Shown: in pieces, positions 21,561 through 33,340 of the stretch
Numbering within the stretch: the first letter of the stretch is position 1
Layout: each line of letters begins with the position of its first letter
Assembly (NCBI RefSeq): GCF_029633865.1
Contig: NC_079216.1
Location: 20,890,019 to 20,954,018 of the forward strand
Source of the DNA: Lampris incognitus
Taxonomy: Eukaryota; Chordata; Actinopteri; Lampriformes; Lampridae
Direction of reading: 5' to 3'
DNA: 64,000 nucleotides
Made by a program: the position numbers and the translations under genes
The notes under the pieces: model-generated
What the model was told of the DNA's origin: nothing
The model's input: the letters and a program-made list of their open reading frames with translations, nothing else
Database searches by the model: none

Positions 21561-24030
21561 ACATTCAGATGAGATACACCCCCCCCCAAAAAAATGCTCC
21601 TAAAAACATTTCCCCCCATGTTCTTCATAGCCTCTATAAAAAAACTGCACAAATTGAAAAATAATTTGTCATCTTCAACAAATCTAGTCATTTGATTAGT
21701 CTCCTCTGTAGTAGTTTGTTTTAACTGTAATGCATCCTGTAACTGTATAATACACCCGTAAGTGCGTTACTTGTGAGGACAAAAGACCGGAAATTTTGAC
21801 AGGAAGTACAAAGAAGAGTCCCTTGCTCTCGGATGGTGATCTGAGATGTGGTGGGGTTTTTTTTAATTAAAGACGGGAACTGTGTACTGCGGTCGATACG
21901 CAGTATCGCAGTTAATACGATCTCGTCCCTGCACACACACCAGGGAGTTTCATAATAGACTGAACCTTAGCCAGAGACACTCTGCAGCCATTTGAAAGTA
22001 TGACCCGGCATCTTTATTCACCCTCGCACACAATACGAAGCACATACACATCTACATACAAAGCACATTTTGAACACAAAAAGAGTATACACCCACACAC
22101 ACACCACCCACAAATCTCAAGGGCAGTATAGCGGCAAGTGGAAATTTATCCACTTGTGCATACGGTTGTCTCATGCCATAAGCAGGACGTGAGCCAGGAG
22201 GTATGCAGGAGGGTCTCTGTGTGTTGCCGTGACTGCGTGTGAGTGTGTCCTCCTGCTATCTTTGCCATGTTGCATGCGCGTCATCTTCTGTAACAGTGAG
22301 GTTCCTCATAGTGGCAGGCTACTTGAAGGGCCCTGCCCACATTGCATCCTTGATGTGTCCAACATGGAATTGAACACATAGTAATGCTGACACTGCCCCC
22401 CCCCCCCCCACACACACTGTTTCTAGTGCCACAGCACACTACAGATCCCAAAGGCTGTGACACTTTTACTGGCCAAAGGAAAAACTGAATTGGATTCTCA
22501 AATTTATACAGGAAATCGTGTTTTACAAAGAGCCTAACAGCTATTACAAAACTCTTAAATTATACGAGTGTAGACTTCACAGTAGCCCGGAAAAAAACAT
22601 ATTTGGGATGCACAAGAGATTACTTTTAATAAATGGGTCACATTTTGGAGAAAACACTGACTTAGTGGATCAGCCGATGTGACTCATAGCGTGGTCACCC
22701 GGCTTCCACGCAGCCCCGCCACGGGGATGCAGCCTCGTTACACCTCTTCTTTAAAACGCAGTCACTTAGCAGCTGTGCACACCTGGTTACAAGGCTGCGT
22801 GATGGATGCCTCGTGCCTAACTGCCCAATTTGCAGAAAAGAAAACAGGGAGTCAGTTTCATATGGTTTTCTTTCTCAAGGTTTGAATCTTTACTAGATCA
22901 ACTATTATTTTATCAGCGGTAGCGGCGACTGATGACAATTATGAAATAGAAAAGTAAAATACAAATGAGTTAAAACAACAAAGCTGCATAAAGAATAAAA
23001 GAGGAGAGGACACAAGCAAGGTCCAAAAAAAAAAGAAAAGAAAAGACAGAAAAAGAAAAGAAAAAGGTACCAAAGGGCTTTCAGCACATTATGAGTACAC
23101 AGTCTTAAAAGGTTACGTTAGAGCAGGGTGCATATTCATCATCATGACCAGGTTTATTGAACCCTTCATGATGCGATTAGACCCCTGACTTTCCCCACTC
23201 TCAGTGAGATCTGCCTGCTTGCTATGACTCTCTGTAACTATCCCACATCCCCACTCCTCTGTATTATCTGTGGGTCACCCAGAATACACAACCTGGGAGA
23301 AAATCAATAACGCCCTCCGCCAGTGTTCTTCATACATGCATGGATTTGTCTCCCAGAGGCCTAAACGTGTGGCTATTCCCCAAAACAACATGAATTAATT
23401 GATTAATGTAGGCTTACCTTAGGAAAAACCCTGACACAGATAACTTCCTGCTGTATCCCTGAAGAGCCAGGAAGCACTCGTTTTCAGCCTGTCTCCACCC
23501 ATTCACATTCAGGAAGAAGCAAAACAAGGGGTGAAGAGCATGGGCACAGTAAAGGCGCTGGCTGTGTGGGTGGTTGGGAGGAGGAGGAGGAGGAGGGGGT
23601 CTGAAGTTAGCAGGGTTGTATTTGAACACCTTGTCCCAGCCTCTCACAAGTCTACCGCCAGAGTTCAGCTGGCTAATGACAGCGTGTCACCTTTCCACCC
23701 ATCTCAAATGTTGTCGGTCAGTCCAACACACTGAACCCAGTGTATCGGCAACACAGGGTGGGCTCTCAGTGTATTTAATGACCCCATGTTAAAACTGCAT
23801 GAAGTCATGCTTTTATGTTAAAGTATTACCTTGTGATTGCCATTCGTGTTGAAAATACCCCCCCCAAGCCCCAATGACAACAAACAAACAACAAAATGTT
23901 ACATGATTTGCCCATTTGTTGATTGCTGAGCACGGCTTGCTGTTTCGTGGAATCTTTACCACCGCAGAGGAAGTGACATATTTATGTATTTATAGGCTAC
24001 CATTTATCTAATGCCTAATGCTACATACAT
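21561..24030. other. Long non-coding stretch
   Basis: No confident gene. About 21960-22330 on the minus strand contains GAATAAAGA and could be an LTR or a 3' UTR, unproven. C-runs, a (GGA)n run (23577-23597) and a polypyrimidine block at 23026-23065 produce spurious ORFs. Confidence 0.3.
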
Positions 24031-24038
24031 ACATGCAT

Positions 24039-24039
<1 letters not shown>

Positions 24040-24082
<43 letters not shown>
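24040..24082. repeat. (CA)n microsatellite
   Basis: About 20 CA units. Confidence 0.95.
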
Positions 24083-24086
<4 letters not shown>

Positions 24087-24770
24087 TTGCTTGCTGGTTG
24101 TCCATCGTGCCCGATGATGACCATCTTCTTCTATTTGTGGGTCCTTTGAGGACTCAGATAGCAGAAGATACCTGCGCAGAGATGGTTTTTCAAGTGGCAT
24201 GGGGGGTGCGCTTCTCCCAACGCCACATGACTTGATTGTAGAGGAGATGGTTGTGATGGCAAGGGGGATCCCTAGACAACCGGCACCTCCACACAACTGC
24301 AGGGGGCTGCCGGAAATCCTGTTTTTCGGAAACCGCCTCGAAGCGTGCCGCCACAGCTTGCTTTTCTGTTGGGGTAAGCTCCCTTAGCCTTATGTCTTCC
24401 AGACTCACCCACAAGGCAGCGGGGCAGTGGTTGATAGGTGCCAGGGCGTGTCCACCAGGGTGGGCCTGCACACCATATCTCTGGGGCCCACTGCTGCTCC
24501 GAGATCCCCTGCCAAGTTAGCCTGGGGCCGCAAGACCCCAGTTACCACATGTGGCCTATGGGAGGCCTGGCAGGAGTCTTGGTGAAGGAGAGGCTATGTA
24601 CTGGCAAGGGAAGGCTTACACGCTAGGATGCTTCCCTATTCGCCACAAAGGCTAGCCAGCGGCAGCAAGCTAAGGGCAGGAAAGACACAAGCGGGTTGGA
24701 AGAACACATGCACCTTCCCTCCAACTACACACTGCTGCACTAGACGCATCACAACACCCTGTGTGTATGT
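24083..24770. other. GC-rich non-coding block, unidentified repeat-like
   Basis: The block (for example GGCCTATGGGAGGCCTGG) looks like dispersed repeat sequence, but no family, terminal repeat or intact frame was recognised. A 93-codon frame on the minus strand has no known domain. Confidence 0.3.

Positions 24771-24862
<92 letters not shown>
24771..24862. repeat. (CA)n-(TA)n-(GT)n-(TA)n microsatellite
   Basis: CA run, a short TA run, a GT run, then TA units to 24862. The CA and GT halves are mutually complementary around a TA centre, giving an imperfect hairpin. Confidence 0.95.
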
Positions 24863-24864
<2 letters not shown>

Positions 24865-24975
24865 ATTATCCAAACCGCTTATCCTGCTGTCAGGGTCACA
24901 GGGATGATGGAGCCTATCCCAGCAGTCATTGGGTGGCAGGCAGGGAGACACTGTGGACAGGTCGCCAGGCCATTA
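24863..24975 (-). repeat. Fish interspersed repeat (3' tail only), minus strand
   Basis: In reverse complement it gives the tail of the 2513-2935 family (GGCCTGGCGACCTGTCC, AATGACTGCTGGGATAGG, GATAAGCGGTTTGGATAAT). Confidence 0.8.
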
Positions 24976-24998
24976 TATAATATATACATTAGTTTAAA

Positions 24999-25356
24999 AA
25001 ATTATTTCTGATTTTTCCTCCCAATTTAGTGGCCAATCGATCCCTATTTTATTTCAAACTCCCACCCTCATACTGCATGCGTTCGCCAACTGCATCTCTC
25101 CGGCCAGCAGTCATTTGTCACTACAAGGCGACTCCAGGCCGAACCACTGCTTTTTCCGACACACACAGAGACGCATTCATGTGACGAACACAAGCCGACT
25201 CCGCCCCCCTCCAGAAGACAGCGTTGCCAAGTATTGCTGCTTCATCGAGTCCGGCCATAGTCGGATCTGACGAGACCGGGGCGCGAACCCCAGTCCCCAG
25301 TGGGCAACTGCATCGACACAAAGCCGATGCTTAGACCGCTACACCACCGCGGACCC
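24999..25356 (-). mobile_element. tRNA-derived SINE, near full length
   Basis: Read on the minus strand it begins GGGTCCGCGGTGGTGTAGCGG with A-box-like GTAGCGGTCTAAGC, then B-box GGTTCGCGCCCCGGTC, and a non-tRNA body shared with the SINE at 675-1011. The flanks TATACATTAGTTTAAA (24983-24998) and TATACATTATTTAAAT (25357-25372) are an imperfect target-site duplication. It lies directly beside a truncated copy of another repeat. Confidence 0.88.
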
Positions 25357-25372
25357 TATACATTATTTAAAT

Positions 25373-25626
25373 TGAAATGGATTACTTTGATTTTTTTGGT
25401 TGTACATAAGAAAATGATAAAGAAAATCAAGTAGTCACTGTATTAGAAGCCGATTTTTAATCTGTTCTATTCACTTGGAGTTTACAATACATGTACAGTT
25501 AACCATTTGAACCAACGATGAACCAACAGAACCAGTATTGTGATGCAAATCTATTACAGTCTTCCCTCCAAAAAGTCAGAGCTAAAACTAATTCAGTCTA
25601 AAGGTAGCTGTGGGCAGTTACTATTA
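25373..25626. other. Spacer, nothing recognised
   Basis: AT-rich sequence between the SINE and the Gypsy element. Confidence 0.4.
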
Positions 25627-25630
25627 GTAT

Positions 25631-25873
25631 TGTGGTGGACACGTATTGGGGACAGAATTCAACCCAGGAACTAAGGGTTAAGTCATGGTTGCCCTGGCAG
25701 GTTAACGCAGGGTTAAGTTATGGTTGTCCAGCCAGTTTTCTGGTTATTCTTGCCACCTCCGCTCAGTCGAGCTGTGGGTTTTGTTTGTCTCGCTGATTTA
25801 CCGTGGATTAAAGAAAGTTGCCTACACGGCTAAAGTGTGAACCTACGGTCTTCTCCGTTACTTCGGCTCTACA
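25631..25873 (+). repeat. 5' LTR of the Gypsy element
   Basis: 243 bp, TGTGGTGG to CTCTACA. An ATTAAAGAAAG near 25807 may serve in polyadenylation. It is indistinguishable from 29804-30046 by eye. Confidence 0.95.
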
Positions 25874-25925
25874 CTGGTGACCCCGACGTCGGTTTTCGGA
25901 TAAGTTTTCTGAAACCACACACATT

Positions 25926-26618
25926 ATGGCTACGAACGCCGTTGCAATTAAACTGCCGGAGTTTTGGGAGTCTTCCGCGGCTACATGGTTCGCGCAGGCT
26001 GAGGCGCAGTTCGCGCTCAGAGACATAACAGCAGACGAGACCAGGTACTACTACGTAGTGGCAGCGCTGGGGGGCGCTACGGCTTCCAGGATAAGCGGTT
26101 TCATAACCAACCCACCGGCCGATGGTAAATACGCCGCACTTAAACATCTCCTCCTTGAAACTTTTGAACTGTCAGCAACGGAGAGAGCACGTCGCCTCTT
26201 CGCAATTCAGGGCTTGGGAGATGGCAAACCATCGGAGCTAATGAGCAGGATGTTAAACCTACTGGGTCAAGAAAAGCCATGTTTCCTGTTTATGGAGCTG
26301 TTTCTGCGCAACATGCCGCCCCACGTCCAGACTGGGCTCGCTAACTCCACCATCACTGATCCCCGTGAGCTGGCAAAGGAGGCTGACCGATTCTTCGTCG
26401 CTACACAACGTTCCTCCCATGCCGGGGTGCTGGCTCCTACCTTCACTGGCCCCCCGCCGACATCGCGGGCGTGGCCCGACGGTGGCGCCACAGCATCAGA
26501 CCGCTACAAGCCCTCTGGACTCTGTATGTACCACGCTCGATTTGGTGCGAAAGCTAAACGGTGCCGTTCCCCCTGCAACTACAGGCCGACGGGAAACGAG
26601 AGGGCCAACACTCAGTAG
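25926..26618 (+). CDS. gag: Gypsy gag (nucleocapsid-type polyprotein)
   Basis: 230 residues, starting 52 bases after the LTR. Gag packages element RNA into cytoplasmic particles. The first ~130 residues form a capsid-like domain (LPEFWESSAATWFAQAEAQF, then DPRELAKEADRFF). Near the C-terminus a single CHCC finger is visible, C-x2-H-x9-C-x3-C (CMYHARFGAKAKRCRSPC), rather than the usual CCHC knuckle; this is a known mark of CsRn1-type elements. The frame is intact. It overlaps the start of pol (pol lies in the -1 frame), so pol would need -1 frameshifting; the exact slip site was not determined. Confidence 0.85.
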   Translation: MATNAVAIKLPEFWESSAATWFAQAEAQFALRDITADETRYYYVVAALGGATASRISGFITNPPADGKYAALKHLLLETFELSATERARRLFAIQGLGDGKPSELMSRMLNLLGQEKPCFLFMELFLRNMPPHVQTGLANSTITDPRELAKEADRFFVATQRSSHAGVLAPTFTGPPPTSRAWPDGGATASDRYKPSGLCMYHARFGAKAKRCRSPCNYRPTGNERANTQ

Positions 26619-26848
26619 TGGCCATGAGTGTTGGCGATACGAGCAGGCTACTCTTCATCCTCGACACCATCTCCGGTCGGCGATTTCTTTGTGACACGGG
26701 CGCACAGAGAAGCGTGCTCCCTGCTACTGACGTCGACATCATGGGCGGGGAGCGGGGCCCCCAGTTGGCGACGGCTGACGGCAGCCCTATCCACACCTAC
26801 GGCGTGCGGTCTGTAGAACTGTGTTTTGGTGGACAACGTTTCACGTAG
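26561..26848 (+). pseudogene. pol: Gypsy pol, protease part, ended by an in-frame stop
   Basis: This frame is -1 relative to gag. It includes the aspartic protease active-site triad as DTGA (GAC at 26693) within LCDTGAQRSVLP, and ends at TAG 26846-26848. The RT-containing frame resumes in the same phase immediately after, so a single stop codon separates protease from RT. The element is otherwise young, so this lesion is likely recent or stop-suppressed (the latter is speculation). Confidence 0.8.
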
Positions 26849-26857
26849 GAGTTCGTC

Positions 26858-29782
26858 ATGGCCAATGTAACGCTTCCCCTCCTCGGAGCTGATTTTTTGT
26901 GCGCTTACGGTTTGCTAGTGGACATTCAGAACAGCCGTCTGGTCGATGCCTTAACCTTCTCCTCCTTCGCATGTACGCGGAGGGAAGCGGCCTATGCAGG
27001 TCTAGCCAACTCTCTCTCAGAGGCAGACAAGTTCACCCGCCTCCTCGCTGAGTTCCCTGACCTCACCCAGCCTACCTTCTCTGCACCCACCGCTAAGCAT
27101 GGGGTGGAGCATCACATTGCTACGAAGGGGCCCCCGGTCTACGCCAGAGCCAGGCGTCTCGACCCCGCCAAACTCGCCATTGCCAAGTCTGAGTTCGAGC
27201 ACCTGGAACGCATGGGGATCATCCGCCGCTCTGACAGCCCGTGGGCGTCCCCACTCCACATCGTCGCTAAGCCTGATGGAGGTTGGCGCCCATGCGGGGA
27301 CTACCGCCGACTAAATGACGCCACCACGCCTGACCGCTATCCTGTCCCGCATATCCAGGACTTTTCTGCAAACCTGTCTGGCAAATGCGTCTTCTCAAAA
27401 GTCGACCTGGTCCGTGGTTATCATCAAGTTCCCGTGCACCCCTCAGACATCCCCAAGACAGCGGTGACAACCCCATTCGGCCTATTTGAATTCCTACGAA
27501 TGCCATTTGGACTCAAAAACGCGGCCCAGTCCTTTCAGCGGCTGATGGATTCAGTGCTCCGTGGCCTTCCTTTCATCTTCGTCTATTTGGACGACATACT
27601 CATCGCCAGCGCCTCCGAGGAAGAACACCTGTCCCATCTTCATGCCCTCTTCACACGCCTCAGCCAGCATGGGCTGATCGTCAACCCGGCGAAGTGCCGG
27701 TTCGGGCTGACAGCCATTGATTTCCTCGGGCACCGCATCACTGGGGACGGGGCAGTCCCCCTGCCCTCAAAGGTGGAAGCGGTGGCGGCCTTTCCGCGCC
27801 CCCAAACAGCTCGTGCGCTCAGGGAGTTCATCGGGATGGTGACATTCTACCACCGCTTCATTCCTCGAGCCGCCTTTATCATCCGGCCACTGTACGAGGC
27901 GCTGAAAGGCATGTCCCCCAACCAGGCGGTCGACTGGACAGCAGAGCGGGACCGTGCGTTCACCGAGACTAAAGCTGCGCTCTCCCAGGCTACCCTGCTA
28001 GCGCATCCTTCACCTACAGCGCCTATTTCCATAACCACGGATGCATCGGACTATGCTGTTGGTGCGGTTCACGAACAGTGGGTGGGGGGGGCTTGGCAGC
28101 CTTTGGCCTTTTTCAGTCGCCAGCTTACACCCCGAGAGCGCAAGTATAGTACTTTTGACAGGGAACTCCTCGGTCTCTGGCTCGCCGTCCGGCATTTCCG
28201 TTTCCTGCTAGAGGGCCGCGAGTTTACTGCGTACGTGGACCACAAGCCCCTCACGTTTGCCATGTCCAAGACGGCCGAGCCATGGTCCGCTCGCCAGCAG
28301 CGACAACTCTCCTACATTTCGGAATTCACTACCGACATCCAGCACGTCGCTGGTAAGTCTAACCAGGTAGCTGACTGCCTGTCTAGGGCAGTGATTGGAG
28401 CGGTCCACCTAGGCCTTGACTATGCACAGATGGCTGCTGACCAGGCCACGGACCCGAGCATCCTCCGTCTCCGGGCCTCCGACACGGGGCTCCGCCTGCA
28501 GGACGTTCCTTTCAGCGACACAGGTGTCACCCTCCTGTGTGACGTCTCCACAGGACAGCCCAGGCCCATCGTCCCGCACAGCTGGAGACGCCCCGTATTT
28601 GAAGCTGTGCACGGCCTCTCTCATCCAGGCGGTAAGCCATCCGTGCGCCTGACCTCTGCTAAGTTTGTGTGGGAGGGACTTAAGAGAGACGTGAAAGCGT
28701 GGGCCGACTCGTGTGTTGCCTGTCAGCGGGCTAAGATACACCGCCACATTAAGGCGCCCCTGGAACGCTTCGCAGTGCCGGAGAGACGATTTGACCATGT
28801 CCACGTCGACCTGGTTGGTCCCCTACCCCCCTCCCATGGGTTCACCTACCTCTTCACTGTGGTGGACAGGACTACGCGCTGGCCTGAAGCTGTTCCCCTG
28901 GCATCCACGACGTCTGCTGATGTGGCCCGGGCTTTTATTGGGTCGTGGGTCTCACGTTTCGGTACGCCTTCCGACCTTTCATCCGACCGTGGGCCACAGT
29001 TTACCTCAGAGCTATGGAATGCTGTGGGTGAGGCTCTGGGCGTCAAGCTTCATCGCACTACCGCCTACCACCCTCAGGCGAACGGCCTATGTGAGCGCTT
29101 CCACCGGTCCATGAAGGCTGCGCTTCGGGCTACTCTCAAGGACTGCAACTGGGTTGACAAGCTCCCATGGGTCATGCTGGGCCTGCGGACCGCCCCGAAG
29201 GAAGACCTACAAGCCTCCTCTGCGGAGCTGGTGTATGGCACGCCGCTGCGAGTCCCAGGCGATTTCATGCCCAATGCAACGCGTCCCTGGTCAGCTGTGG
29301 ACCAACGAGCCTCCTTGCTGGACGGGGTCAGAGCTTTCACACCCGTCCCTACCGCCCAATACGGCGCTCCGGTGTCCCAGGTGCCCCCAGGTCTGCAGTC
29401 AGCGGACTACGTGTTCATCCGTCACGACGCACACCGCCCCCCTCTGCAACCCCCTTATGACGGCCCCTTCCGCGTCCTGGAACGGGGAACTAAGCACCTG
29501 GTGGTGGATTTTGGGGGCACGGCCGAGCATGTTTCAGTGGACCGAGTTAAACCCGCACACCTGGACTTGACGCAGCCGTTGGAGTTAGCCCAACCTCCTC
29601 GTCGCGGTCGTCCCCCGGCTCCGCCTCCTCCCCCCGTGGAGGCCCGAGCTGCCTCTTCTGCTCCTCAGGCCGACCTCCACAGGCCCGCGTCAATGCCTCC
29701 CACAGACACTCCGGCCCCTGTTATCCGGAGCCGCCGGGGACGGCCTGTCGTCCACCCGCGCCTGCCTGACTTCGATTACTAG
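26858..29782 (+). CDS. pol: Gypsy pol: reverse transcriptase, RNase H, integrase
   Basis: 974 residues from the first ATG after the in-frame stop. RT spans about residues 120-300 with catalytic YLDD at 243-246 (27584). RNase H follows (TTDASD, Asp395 at 28040). The integrase has an HHCC finger (H585, H589, C619, C622) and a catalytic D651, D710, E746 with the D,D-35-E spacing ([22 protein letters not shown]). The C-terminal ~150 residues are Pro-rich and end [10 protein letters not shown]; no chromodomain is obvious. All catalytic residues are present and the frame is open to the stop 22 bases before the 3' LTR. The protein makes element cDNA in particles and inserts it into chromosomes. Expression of this part is uncertain because of the upstream stop. 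Confidence 0.9.
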   Translation: MANVTLPLLGADFLCAYGLLVDIQNSRLVDALTFSSFACTRREAAYAGLANSLSEADKFTRLLAEFPDLTQPTFSAPTAKHGVEHHIATKGPPVYARARRLDPAKLAIAKSEFEHLERMGIIRRSDSPWASPLHIVAKPDGGWRPCGDYRRLNDATTPDRYPVPHIQDFSANLSGKCVFSKVDLVRGYHQVPVHPSDIPKTAVTTPFGLFEFLRMPFGLKNAAQSFQRLMDSVLRGLPFIFVYLDDILIASASEEEHLSHLHALFTRLSQHGLIVNPAKCRFGLTAIDFLGHRITGDGAVPLPSKVEAVAAFPRPQTARALREFIGMVTFYHRFIPRAAFIIRPLYEALKGMSPNQAVDWTAERDRAFTETKAALSQATLLAHPSPTAPISITTDASDYAVGAVHEQWVGGAWQPLAFFSRQLTPRERKYSTFDRELLGLWLAVRHFRFLLEGREFTAYVDHKPLTFAMSKTAEPWSARQQRQLSYISEFTTDIQHVAGKSNQVADCLSRAVIGAVHLGLDYAQMAADQATDPSILRLRASDTGLRLQDVPFSDTGVTLLCDVSTGQPRPIVPHSWRRPVFEAVHGLSHPGGKPSVRLTSAKFVWEGLKRDVKAWADSCVACQRAKIHRHIKAPLERFAVPERRFDHVHVDLVGPLPPSHGFTYLFTVVDRTTRWPEAVPLASTTSADVARAFIGSWVSRFGTPSDLSSDRGPQFTSELWNAVGEALGVKLHRTTAYHPQANGLCERFHRSMKAALRATLKDCNWVDKLPWVMLGLRTAPKEDLQASSAELVYGTPLRVPGDFMPNATRPWSAVDQRASLLDGVRAFTPVPTAQYGAPVSQVPPGLQSADYVFIRHDAHRPPLQPPYDGPFRVLERGTKHLVVDFGGTAEHVSVDRVKPAHLDLTQPLELAQPPRRGRPPAPPPPPVEARAASSAPQADLHRPASMPPTDTPAPVIRSRRGRPVVHPRLPDFDY

Positions 29783-29803
29783 GGCGAATTCTGGGGGGGC
29801 TCA

Positions 29804-30046
29804 TGTGGTGGACACGTATTGGGGACAGAATTCAACCCAGGAACTAAGGGTTAAGTCATGGTTGCCCTGGCAGGTTAACGCAGGGTTAAGTTATGGTTGT
29901 CCAGCCAGTTTTCTGGTTATTCTTGCCACCTCCGCTCAGTCGAGCTGTGGGTTTTGTTTGTCTCGCTGATTTACCGTGGATTAAAGAAAGTTGCCTACAC
30001 GGCTAAAGTGTGAACCTACGGTCTTCTCCGTTACTTCGGCTCTACA
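29804..30046 (+). repeat. 3' LTR of the Gypsy element
   Basis: 243 bp, preceded by the purine tract CTGGGGGGGCTCA and followed by GTAT. Confidence 0.95.
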
Positions 30047-30050
30047 GTAT

Positions 30051-30862
30051 ACTATTTAACGGTTAACACATTTATTCTGATAACACTGATCTAGTCTCAA
30101 AATTAAAAGACTAAAATGATTACAGTCATTCTGCAGAACTAAGGGTTGGACATGGAGTTTAATACTCACTAAATCTGACATTTTTGTTCATCTCCTCTGG
30201 TTCCTAGTTCTGCCATGGTTGCTGTCTTTGTGTCTGAATGACATCATTTGTGATTCACTTTCTGGTCCCCAAACTGTAGCTGTGCCTACAAAGCTGCTGG
30301 TGTGTAGCTAAACACAGGCTTCCACCTCCTGAGAAGGACTCACACACACTAAGCTTTCCCTCCAATGTGGGATAAAGGCATCATCTGGAGCAATCATCAC
30401 TCAAATAAAATTTACAGAATTTCTTCCATATTCTTTTATTTAAAGTTCATACCTGCAGTACACATTTGAGCCACACAGGGAAGCTCGTTGGTATTTCTAC
30501 TACACTCATGGACACAACCGCGAAATTAACATTGGCGAATATTCGCCTCCTCTTCACTTCCATTCTATGCGAGCGAAGGGACGAATAAAACATTCGCTTC
30601 AGGTGGGGAAGGAAATGTGCATCTTTAAATCAAGTAGAGTGTGTAGTTGACTTGGCGTCGCATCCTCGTCACTCAGCACAAGATAATTTCACCTTGGCAG
30701 GCGATGATGATTCGTCTGCATTTGCGCATGTGTGACCGTACTTAACGTTGCACCCGATATGCGCGCTGCGCTCCTCTTGTACACTGGACTGGGATGCAAT
30801 ACAATACTAAAAAGCAAGCAAGCCCAACTATCGCATCAGCAAGGTAGAGGTAACATTAATAT
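30051..30862. other. Non-coding; possible old Harbinger-like MITE
   Basis: About 30510-30760 has GCGAA/TTCGC words (GGCGAATATTCGCC) similar in style to the MITE at 10668-11293, but no terminal repeats or TAA pair could be fixed. No gene seen. Confidence 0.3.
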
Positions 30863-31232
30863 GGTAACGACCACGGATGACTAGACTCGCTAGCCCTTGG
30901 CTAACGGGTCGGATCCTTTAGTCGACTGGTTAACGTAGTCGCCCGTGGTGCGGAAGTCCCTGGTTCGTGTCCCGACCGCGGTTCCCGACTGCCTCGCTAC
31001 ATTGGTGTCAGAAGTGGGATGCTGAGACTGTGAGGCCGTCAGAAGCGCGTGCGTCCAGAAGCGTGAAGGAGCTGGTATGCTGAAGCACGGGGACGCGCTG
31101 ATTAGACTCGCTAGCCCTTGGTTAACGGGTTGGGCCATTTAGTCGAACTGTTAACGTAGTCGCTCTCGGTGCGGGAGACCCGGTTTCGCGTCCCGGACGC
31201 GGCGGTTCCCCGCTGCCCCTGAATTCGCTACA
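30863..31232 (+). mobile_element. TRIM-like element, copy 5: compact with both LTRs
   Basis: 5' LTR 30863-31001, primer site TGGTGTCAGAAGTGGGAT (31003-31020), ~78-base body, then a 3' LTR (31099-31232) that lacks its first ~25 bases. ATAT flanks both ends (30859-30862, 31233-31236). At about 370 bp it is the clearest view of the family: no ORF and no other insertion. Confidence 0.85.
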
Positions 31233-32569
31233 ATATGCACAATTGGATGTTTGGAGTAGGCCTAAAAAGATAACATTCAGGATAAGTTAATAGTACATAA
31301 TGGGCCCAATAAGATTTGACGTGGAATAGACCTGACCTTGTTAAGGAATTGATTGTTGACTGTTTGAATTGATTGTTTGATAACAATAGCTGTACTTAAA
31401 CACAAGCCTACTTGCTCTGATAATAGACATGAGCGTTTCAAAACGCTTTCAGCGAGAAGCATGTTTTTGATGGTACTGATTATTGTTGGTCTGATTATTG
31501 TACTTAGACCATTGAATCTAATATGAAAGGCTAGCGTACATTCTGTTTGTTTTACTGACGAGAGGGAAAAAGAGAGAGCCTGTTAACTCCGCCTAAATCC
31601 ACTTATTTTGTCTCATTTATAAAGTATGGAAATGGCAGTAAAAATGGCCAGGAACATCCATTTATGTACAAAGTCACTCTTCTCATGATTTATAGATAAG
31701 GCCTGTTGTGAATTGGGTTGCAATGGTTTGTCATTTTTAAAAAGTGGTTCCCCAGAAAAAAAAAAGTTTGTGAAACACTAGACTAAAAAGAAATGTCTGA
31801 AACCTCCCGAGATATAGTAGCTGTTGTGAGTCTATTGTTGATGCTCATTGTTATATAAGTCTTAACATAGTCTCAGAAAAGTCAACCCTTATTATTACTA
31901 AATTTCAAGTACCCACACTCCTATAAAACAGTTAAAATAAGTGAATTTTCTATGCTGTTATTTTATGGCATTCCCACTTTGCTAGATGATTGGTTTTACT
32001 GTTAACGCATCAATATTACCATTGTTATTGATATTGGAAATGACATTTATTAGATTGTGGGAGGTTTTCGAGTTATAGGAATTTACGACAGGGAGGGAAT
32101 AATGGGAACAATGTGAGCTGGATTTAAGCCCTTGACATACTGAGAATGTCAGATCTGAGTCTCAGGCAGGCAACTGAGTCACTCAGACTCTTACACCTGA
32201 GACTTCTCTGTAATATTGTGCAAAAGATATATTTTAAAAGCTTTTACTGTGATCAAATATTTCCCAGCACTGGGGACTTGACATTTGTCTGTCAGTCATG
32301 GTTTTTAACACTACATCAATTACTGTCTCTTCTGATTCTTCAATCTGAAGCTGATATTTCTGCCCCTCAGGTGTGGCTGGATTACTGAATGGGCCTAGCG
32401 GGCTCAGGCCCAGGGGCCCAAGGGCTCAGGGGGCTCCTAAGCCACTGCCTCCATGTGAAGTCACAGTTATCTTTGCATTTTTTGTCACATAGGCAACGGG
32501 CTTAGTCATTTATGTCAATAACAGAGCCCCAAAGGTCCTACTGAAGAACTGAAGGAAACTGCAAGTGAA
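31233..32569. other. Non-coding, nothing recognised
   Basis: No gene or terminal repeats found. Short frames (80 codons at 32146-32388) have no known domain. Confidence 0.3.
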
Positions 32570-32574
32570 TGTAC

Positions 32575-33340
32575 ACCAATCAGCCAGAACATTAAAACCA
32601 CTGACAAGTAAGTGAATAACATCAATTATCTCGTTACAATGGCACCTGTCAAGGGGTGGCTATATTAGACAGCAAGTGAACAGTCAGTGTTTGAAGTTGA
32701 TGTGTTGAAAGCAGGAAAAATGGGCAAGTGTAAGGATCTGAGCGGCTTTAACAAGGGCCAAATTGTGATGGCTGGAGGACTGGGTCAGAGCATCTCCACA
32801 ACAGCAGGTCTTGTGGGGTGTTCCTGGCATGCAGTGGTCAGTACCTACTGAAACTGGTCCAAGGAAGGACAACTGGTGAAACGATGACAGGATCATGGCT
32901 GCCTAAGGATCATTGATGGGTGTGGGGAGTGAAGGCCAGCCCATCTGGGCTGATCCCACAGAAGAGGTACTGTTGGTCAAATTGCTGAAAAAGTGAATGC
33001 TGCCTATGATAGACAGGTGTCAGAACACACAGTGCATCACAGCTTGCTGTGTATGGGGCTGCGTAGCCGCAGACCGGTCAGAGTGTACATGATGACCCCT
33101 GTCCACCACCGAAAGCACCTTCAATGGGCACATAAGCACCAGAACCGGACCATGGAGCAATGGAAGAAGGTGGTCTGGTCTGATGAATCACGTTTTTTTT
33201 TACATCATGTGGATGGCTGGGTATGTGTGCGTTGTTTACCTGGGGAAGTGATGACACCAGGATACACTATGCCAGGGAGGGCTTTTACACGTCTGTGCCC
33301 AGGGGCCCATTTTCTCATAAAACGCCTATGCCCTCAGGTA
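32575..33340 (+). pseudogene. Tc1-like transposase pseudogene (second family)
   Basis: Starts with an element-end-like CAATCAGCCAGAACATTAAA. The plus strand encodes [18 protein letters not shown] (HTH region, 32721) followed by stops, then 32993-33346 keeps the catalytic entrance (RPVRVYMMTPVHHRKHLQW, VVWSDESRFF with the first Asp). The 3' third and right terminus are missing. It belongs to a different Tc1 lineage from those at 96-2038 and 58608-59804. Confidence 0.85.

Larger units (their letters stand above)
25631..30046 (+). mobile_element. Ty3/Gypsy LTR retrotransposon, CsRn1-like, nearly intact
   Basis: LTR (25631-25873), primer site TGGTGACCCCGACGT (25875-25889, complementary to the 3' end of tRNA-Trp), gag, protease-RT-RNase H-integrase, purine tract near 29789-29800, LTR (29804-30046). 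GTAT flanks both sides (25627-25630, 30047-30050). Both LTRs are 243 bp and I found no difference by eye, so the insertion is recent. The tRNA-Trp primer and unusual gag zinc finger point to the CsRn1 clade (established knowledge of that clade, applied by inference). There is no envelope-like ORF. Confidence 0.93.

Noticed and set aside
26267..29340. Many minus-strand ORFs opposite the Gypsy pol
   Set aside because: Shadow frames of the GC-rich sense gene; no independent features.
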